A stretch of 64,000 bases of DNA. Source: Solirubrobacteraceae bacterium. GTDB taxonomy: Bacteria; Actinomycetota; Thermoleophilia; Solirubrobacterales; Solirubrobacteraceae. The position numbers and the translations under genes are program-made. The stretch covers positions 1 through 64,000 of the forward strand of contig JAUJOT010000008.1 in the NCBI GenBank assembly GCA_030447505.1. The letters are read 5' to 3'. Within the stretch, counting starts at the first letter, position 1, and the number at the start of each line of letters is the position of its first letter. The notes beneath the pieces were generated by a model that saw nothing but the letters and a program-made list of their open reading frames with translations, did no database searches and had not been told where the DNA came from. This document shows, piece after piece, positions 59,541 through 64,000 of this stretch.

Positions 59541-59672
59541 TGAGCGCGGCGACGGCGAGCTCGAGCCGTTCGCCGACATCGCCCTTTACGCGCTCGGCGC
59601 GGACTTCGCCGATCGCCAGCCGGAGTTGACGGACGAGCGGTCGCAGGGTCGTCGTGAGATAATGCCGAGCAT

Positions 59673-59746
59673 CGGGGCGTGGCGCAGCTTGGTAGCGCGC
59701 ACCGTTCGGGTCGGTGAGGTCCCCGGTTCAAATCCGGGCGCCCCGA
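59673..59746 (+). tRNA. tRNA-Pro (anticodon CGG)
   Basis: 74 nt. Acceptor CGGGGCG/CGCCCCG, D arm GCGC...GCGC with AGCTTGGTA, anticodon arm CACCG-TTCGGGT-CGGTG giving anticodon CGG, T arm CCCGG-TTCAAAT-CCGGG, discriminator A. CCA is not encoded. GATAAT (59658-59663) just upstream is a good -10 box. Confidence 0.96.
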
Positions 59747-59839
59747 TACAGGCTCGTCGAACCGCCACCACTGCTGCTTCGTGGCTCTGGGCGAACAGCG
59801 GGTACACGACATCGACCGAGCGAGCAACGAGGAGAGACG

Positions 59840-60526
59840 ATGAAGCCCAAGGATCGCGTCGAGACGGTCGCCAAGACGAAGGCCGGTGCGCAGCAGGAGA
59901 AGCTGTCCAGCGGCAAGGAGCCCGCGCCCGGCGCGAGGTACACGATCCCGGAGATCGAGGTCGAGGCGATCATCGAGAACTGGCCCGCGGCACCGAAGAA
60001 GGTCGTGCAGGAAGTGATGAAGCGCTATGGGTTGCCCAACGAGGCGACGCCGACGATGCTCGTCTGGCATGACAGCGGGCCCTGGAAGCGCACGATCGTC
60101 ACGAGCGACGAGACCGCGCACGACTTCCCGACGCCGCACACCGACTACATCTCGCAGACGCTCAACTACGACGTGCCACCCGAGAAGCTGCCCGAGCTCG
60201 CGCAGTTCGACGGCAGCCTGATCGTCTACCGCACCGCCGGCCAGGTGACCGCCTCGTGCGACAACGAGGGCGCGAACCTGCTGACCGTCAACCTCATGCA
60301 CGACATCGTCACCGGCAAGCGCACCGTCGACGAAGCGCGCGCGGAGTTCGGCGAGCAGCAGGCGGCCTGGCTGATGAACCGCGAGGCGCCCTACACCGAG
60401 GCGATCCAGTTCGCGCAGCCCTCCGAGGGCGAGACCGGCTACCGCGACGAGCCGGTGATGAAGGCGCCGACGGTCCGCCAGACGGTCGAGAAGGTCAAAG
60501 ATGTCCTGACCGGCCGAGACGGGTGA
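59840..60526 (+). CDS. Conserved-looking soluble protein of unknown function
   Basis: A 228-aa protein from ATG with GAGGAGAG upstream. After a Lys-rich start comes IEVEAIIENWPAAPKKVVQE, YGLPNEATPTMLVWHDSGPW, FPTPHTDYISQTLNYDVPPE, and a long helix-rich rest (VNLMHDIVTGKRTVDEARAE). There is no signal peptide or TM segment. The regular sequence and the Trp/His/Asp-rich central part argue for a folded enzyme or binding protein, but I recognise no family. It follows tRNA-Pro by 93 bp. Confidence 0.75.
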   Translation: MKPKDRVETVAKTKAGAQQEKLSSGKEPAPGARYTIPEIEVEAIIENWPAAPKKVVQEVMKRYGLPNEATPTMLVWHDSGPWKRTIVTSDETAHDFPTPHTDYISQTLNYDVPPEKLPELAQFDGSLIVYRTAGQVTASCDNEGANLLTVNLMHDIVTGKRTVDEARAEFGEQQAAWLMNREAPYTEAIQFAQPSEGETGYRDEPVMKAPTVRQTVEKVKDVLTGRDG

Positions 60527-60588
60527 GAGCGCTGCGCTGAACTGTGCGGCCCAGGAGGGCTTCGAGGCGTCGAACGCGTTCGAGCAGC

Positions 60589-61605
60589 TCAGTGGCATCG
60601 TCGCCGGCGCCGTCGGCGCGCCGCGAGCGCGTACGCAGCGGCGCCGGCGAGCAGGATCCGTCGACGCGCCGGACGCTGGTCGAGCTGCCGCGTGTAGACG
60701 CTGCTCGAGAGTGCGAAGCGCCCGTGGGACCCGGTCGGTCCGTTCGCCGTTCCGGGCTGGAAGAGGTTGCCGGCGGTGACCGATTCGGGGTGCTCGCTTC
60801 GCTGGCGGGCAAAGCCCTGTCCACCGAACAGCAACAGTCGGTCGGTGAACCTCGGAGCCAGGCGATGGGAAAGCGTCAGCGCCTTACCGGCGCCGCCGAC
60901 GACGATGTCGCGAACCCGATGCTCGGCGGCATACAGGATCGCGTCGGCGACCGCCTGAGGCTGGTACACCGGCGGCAACGGCGCCGGCCGGACGCCCAGC
61001 CGCGACGCGGCGTGATCGAAGAGGGGCGTGTTGATCGAGGACGGCAGGATCGTCGTCACGCCGATGCCGGCGTGCTCGTGCTCGAGCTCGAGCCGCAGCG
61101 CGTCCATGAGCCCGACGACGCCCGCCTTGGCGGCGCAGTACGGCGCCTGGAGCGGGACGGAGCGGGCCCCGAGGCCTGACGAGATCCCGATGATGGTGCC
61201 CTGCCCCTGGGCGCGCATGTGCGGCAACGCTGCCTTGATTCCGTGGACGTGACCGAGCAGGTCGACGTCGATCACCCGCCGAATCTCCTCGACGGGGAGG
61301 TCGGACATCAGCCCGTACGCCGAGACGGCCGCGCCGTTGACCCACGTGTCGATGCGTCCGAAGCTGTCAACAGCGCGTTGCGCCAGCGCCTCGACCGCGG
61401 GCCACTCCGCGACGTCCGTCGGAACGGCGACGGCGCGCCCGCCCGCCCGCTCGACCTCGGCAGCGGCACGCTCGAGCGCGGGGGCGCCGCGGGCGGCGAG
61501 TACCACGCTCGCCCCCCGCCGCCCCAGCTCGACGGCCGTCGCGAGGCCGATCCCCGACGAGCCGCCGGTGATCACCACGACCTGGTCTGCGATCGGCGTC
61601 GGCAT
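60589..61605 (-). CDS. Short-chain dehydrogenase/reductase with C-terminal membrane-like tail
   Basis: A 338-aa classical SDR. TGGSSGIGLA binds the cofactor, NGAAVSAYGLM is the NNAG-like motif, ISSGLGARSVPLQAPYCAAK carries Ser and Tyr-x3-Lys. The SDR core ends near residue 250. The remainder ends in an Ala-rich hydrophobic stretch and Arg-rich tip (RRRILLAGAAAYALAARRRR), suggestive of membrane attachment. Start ATG 61605 is 2 bp after the stop of the upstream membrane protein. Confidence 0.85.
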   Translation of the reverse strand: MPTPIADQVVVITGGSSGIGLATAVELGRRGASVVLAARGAPALERAAAEVERAGGRAVAVPTDVAEWPAVEALAQRAVDSFGRIDTWVNGAAVSAYGLMSDLPVEEIRRVIDVDLLGHVHGIKAALPHMRAQGQGTIIGISSGLGARSVPLQAPYCAAKAGVVGLMDALRLELEHEHAGIGVTTILPSSINTPLFDHAASRLGVRPAPLPPVYQPQAVADAILYAAEHRVRDIVVGGAGKALTLSHRLAPRFTDRLLLFGGQGFARQRSEHPESVTAGNLFQPGTANGPTGSHGRFALSSSVYTRQLDQRPARRRILLAGAAAYALAARRRRRRRCH

Positions 61606-61606
61606 G

Positions 61607-62098
61607 TCAGAACGCCAGGCTCGAGCCGCCCATGCTGTGCAGCAGGCCGTACAGCACACCCGTGGTGAGGCCGAACATCAGGTGCCCGACGAACGACGTC
61701 CCGACGTCGAGTGCGCCGTAGTTCTTGTAGGCGAAGCCCTGGCCGCCGACGGTGCCTGTCGCGGGATCCAGCGAGGGGATCTTGGCGACCACCGGTCCAG
61801 CGATCGTGTAGTGGATCAGCCCGCCGACGAGGCCCCACAGCCATAGGTTGTCGTCTGCGCCGATGATCTGGAAGAACAGCGCGTACAGGATCGCGGCGAA
61901 CACGGCGATGCCCTGATGGAAGATGAACCCCGCGAAGTAGCCGGCGCCGCCCTCGACGCGCAGCAGGTTCTGGCCCCACGTCCGGAAGATGTTCTGCTTG
62001 ACGGGCAGGCCCATCGCCTTCTGCATGTAGACGGGGCCCTCCATGATCGCGCCGGCGATCAGCCCGGCGAGAATCGCGGGTCCTATCTCGAAGTCCAT
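61607..62098 (-). CDS. Small polytopic membrane protein of unknown function
   Basis: A 163-aa protein with four probable TM helices (AILAGLIAGAIMEGPVYMQK, FIFHQGIAVFAAILYALFFQ, LWLWGLVGGLIHYTIAGPVV, FVGHLMFGLTTGVLYGLLHS). Conserved-looking His and Gly sit in the helices. It overlaps the hydrolase gene by 16 bp and precedes the SDR gene by 1 bp, so it is co-transcribed. No family recognised. Confidence 0.7.
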   Translation of the reverse strand: MDFEIGPAILAGLIAGAIMEGPVYMQKAMGLPVKQNIFRTWGQNLLRVEGGAGYFAGFIFHQGIAVFAAILYALFFQIIGADDNLWLWGLVGGLIHYTIAGPVVAKIPSLDPATGTVGGQGFAYKNYGALDVGTSFVGHLMFGLTTGVLYGLLHSMGGSSLAF

Positions 62099-63090
62099 GC
62101 CTCAGCTCCTCTTCTTGGTGATTGCTTGAACGGTTGGTGCGACAGGGGAGACGCCCGCTGCGGCGCGCGGCGCCGCGGTGTCCGTCGCTGGGGGGCGGGC
62201 GGCGGCTGTGCGTCGTCGGCGTCGTTCGCGTGGCGGGCGAGGAAGGGAACGACGACGCGCAGGAACTCGTCTGGACGTTCCACGTGGGGCATGTGACCGC
62301 AGTCCTGGATGACGGCGAGTTCGCCATCGGGCAGCTGGCTTGCGGCGGCATGAGCGTGCGCGACGGGGACGACGAGGTCGTTCGCGCCCCAGACGACGAG
62401 GACGGGCATCGTCAGGCGGTGCAACTGGTCGAGCAACACCTGCCGTTGTCCCCAGGGTCCGAGCACCGCGCGCCTGGCGGCGATCGCGGCATCCAGGAAC
62501 CCGGGGAGCTTGGCGAGCCGGGCCTGCTCGGCCAGCCAGCCGGCGGGCGCGCGGTCGTAGCGCCAGAACAGCTCCGAGACTCGCGACATCTGACGCCCGA
62601 CGCCGCCGAACGGGCTGCGCGCGACGGCGGCCGCATACTCGCCGACGAACGGCAGCGTCTCGATCGCGAGGCTGGGATTGACCTGCCAACCCAGACCGGA
62701 GCTGTCGAGCAGCACGACGGCGGGGAAGCGCTCCGGTTCGGCCAGCGACAGCCACAGGGACAGCTGCCCGCCGAGCGAGTTGCCGACGAGCACAGGACGC
62801 TCGAGCCCGAGTGCGTCGAGGGTCGCGCTGACGAAGTCCCTCATGTATTCGCGCGTGTAGTCGATCCGCGCCCTGTCGGTGTCCGCGTGGCCGGGCAGGC
62901 TGAGCGCGAAGACGTGGTGCTCCCGGGCCAGCGCGGGGATCACCCACTGCCAGACCGCCGCGTTGTCGCCATCGCCGTGCAGCAGTACGACGGGCCGCCC
63001 CTCGCCGGCGGTCAGGACCTGCGACGTCACGCCGTCGACGACGACGCGCCGCTCCTCGATGACGTCGGTGAACTGCTCTTCGATGACCAT
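62083..63090 (-). CDS. Alpha/beta hydrolase
   Basis: A 335-aa serine hydrolase. Oxyanion-hole HGDGDN, nucleophile elbow GNSLGG, acid WGANDLVVP, catalytic His in CGHMPHVE. The last 55 residues are Pro/Arg-rich and lie beyond the fold, overlapping the next gene. The substrate is unknown; an ester or acyl-CoA role fits the neighbouring FabG-type reductase. It follows fabG by 3 bp. Confidence 0.85.
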   Translation of the reverse strand: MVIEEQFTDVIEERRVVVDGVTSQVLTAGEGRPVVLLHGDGDNAAVWQWVIPALAREHHVFALSLPGHADTDRARIDYTREYMRDFVSATLDALGLERPVLVGNSLGGQLSLWLSLAEPERFPAVVLLDSSGLGWQVNPSLAIETLPFVGEYAAAVARSPFGGVGRQMSRVSELFWRYDRAPAGWLAEQARLAKLPGFLDAAIAARRAVLGPWGQRQVLLDQLHRLTMPVLVVWGANDLVVPVAHAHAAASQLPDGELAVIQDCGHMPHVERPDEFLRVVVPFLARHANDADDAQPPPAPQRRTPRRRAPQRASPLSHQPFKQSPRRGAEAWTSR

Positions 63091-63093
63091 GTC

Positions 63094-63921
63094 CTACATC
63101 TCCATCCCGCCGTTGACCGCCCACACCTGGCCGGTCACGTACGAGGAGGCGTCGTCGCAGAGGAAGGCGACGACACGCGCGACGTCCTCCGGGCGGCCCA
63201 GTCGCTTGAACGGGATCTGCTGCTTGATGCGGTCGAGCACGCGCTCGGGCACGGCGGCGAGCATCTCGGTCGCGATGAAGCCGGGCGCGACCGCATTGAC
63301 GGTCAGCCCCGGCCCACCGTCGTCCAGCCTGCCCGCCTTGCCGAGCGCGTGCGCGGCCTCGCGGGCGATCGTCATCGTCAGTCCGAACAGCCCGGACTTC
63401 GCGGCGGCATAGTTGGCCTGGCCGATGTTGCCGATCTGGCCGATGATCGAGGAGATGTTCACGATCCTCCCGCTGCCGCGGTCGATCATGTGCTCCAGCG
63501 CCGGCTTGGAGAGGTAGAACGTCCCGGAGAGGTTGACGCTGAGGACCTCGTTCCAGTCATCGCTGCCCATCCGCAGGACCGGCTTGTCGACGGTGATGCC
63601 TGCGTTGTTGACGAGGATGTCGAGACGCCCGTGGCGGTCCAACGCCTCGGCGATCACGCGCTCGCAGTCGTAGGCGGAGCCGACGTGCCCTTGGTGGACG
63701 CTGCAGACGGACCCACCGGCCTCGAGCTCGGCGGCGAGCTCCAACGCTCGCTCGCGGTCGCGGCGATAGCCGGCCGCGATCGTCGCCCCATCGGCGGCCA
63801 GTCGGCGGCTGATCGCGGCGCCGATGCCGCGCGCTCCACCCGTGACGAGTGCGACCTTTCCGGCCAGGGGACGAGCCGGCGAGCTCGCGCGCACATCAAG
63901 CCCCGGGGCGTGAACCGTCAT
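63094..63921 (-). CDS. fabG: 3-oxoacyl-ACP/acetoacetyl-CoA reductase (FabG/PhaB type)
   Basis: A 275-aa SDR. LVTGGARGIGAAISRRLA, LVNNAGITVDKPVL, NISSIIGQIGNIGQANYAAAK (Ser and Tyr-x3-Lys) and FIATEMLAAVPE, RLGRPEDVARVVAFLCDD are typical of FabG and PhaB. Reduces 3-oxoacyl groups with NADPH. Its ATG overlaps the stop of the partial gene upstream. Confidence 0.87.
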   Translation of the reverse strand: MTVHAPGLDVRASSPARPLAGKVALVTGGARGIGAAISRRLAADGATIAAGYRRDRERALELAAELEAGGSVCSVHQGHVGSAYDCERVIAEALDRHGRLDILVNNAGITVDKPVLRMGSDDWNEVLSVNLSGTFYLSKPALEHMIDRGSGRIVNISSIIGQIGNIGQANYAAAKSGLFGLTMTIAREAAHALGKAGRLDDGGPGLTVNAVAPGFIATEMLAAVPERVLDRIKQQIPFKRLGRPEDVARVVAFLCDDASSYVTGQVWAVNGGMEM

Positions 63922-64000
63922 GTTTTCTCCTTCGCGTCGGATCGGGCTCCAAGCCAGTCGGCGATCTGCGGCCAGATCTCGTCTCGCGCCTTGCCGCCGG
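63918..64000 (-). CDS. C-terminal end of a protein upstream of fabG (partial)
   Basis: Only about 27 codons are in the window (GGKARDEIWPQIADWLGARS then DAKEKT), ending in TGA that overlaps the fabG ATG. The WP..ADWL pattern is like the end of alpha/beta-hydrolase or polyhydroxyalkanoate-synthase proteins, which often sit next to PhaB-like reductases. Too short to be sure. Confidence 0.5.
   Translation of the reverse strand, partial: GGKARDEIWPQIADWLGARSDAKEKT

Overview
The window is GC-rich bacterial chromosome, about two-thirds G+C. Gene order, many GTG/TTG starts, TANNNT-type -10 boxes and long Ala/Glu/Pro-rich extensions on ribosomal proteins suggest a high-GC actinobacterium. A Thermoleophilia/Solirubrobacterales-type organism (Conexibacter, Solirubrobacter, Patulibacter relatives) is my inference; no rRNA is present to confirm it.

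Left part, about 1-30.5 kb: an accessory region dominated by a Wzx/Wzy-type exopolysaccharide locus. It holds two O-antigen-ligase-type polymerases (one cut at its 3' end), a flippase, a BY-kinase/chain-length protein (Wzc type), an initiating sugar-phosphate transferase, several glycosyltransferases, two epimerases, a Gfo/Idh dehydrogenase, a DegT-type aminotransferase, a nucleotidyltransferase and methyltransferases. Secreted proteins interspersed with these include a galactose-oxidase-like copper radical enzyme with all metal and cofactor residues. The region is scarred. It contains an apparently intact IS21 element (14182-17005, TG...CA ends, 5-bp target duplication), an IS982-family remnant with perfect 15-bp inverted repeats fused to an IS1634 fragment, an IS fragment inside a methyltransferase gene, and several frameshifted or truncated genes.

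Middle, 31.3-51.3 kb: the translation supercluster fusA-tuf-rpsJ-rplC-rplD-rplW-rplB-rpsS-rplV-rpsC-rplP-rpmC-rpsQ-rplN-rplX-rplE-rpsN-rpsH-rplF-rplR-rpsE-rpmD-rplO-secY-adk-map-rpmJ-rpsM-rpsK-rpsD-rpoA-rplQ, nearly all joined by stop/start overlaps. It starts behind an extended -10 promoter and a leader with a strong intrinsic terminator. rpsL, rpsG and infA are absent from their common positions. Short tandem duplications occur in it: 55 bp inside rplV, which breaks the L22 frame; 21 bp before rpsC; and a 59-bp period before rpsE that makes two coupled 20-codon mini-ORFs. A further 23-bp duplication breaks a membrane-protein gene just upstream of fusA.

Right part, 51.7-64 kb: housekeeping genes truA, surE, ligA and dacB, a small helix-turn-helix protein, a Nif3-family protein, an ECF sigma factor fused to a zinc-finger, membrane and extracytoplasmic tail, tRNA-Pro(CGG), an unrecognised 228-aa protein, and a leftward SDR / membrane protein / alpha-beta hydrolase / FabG-type reductase group that runs off the window edge.
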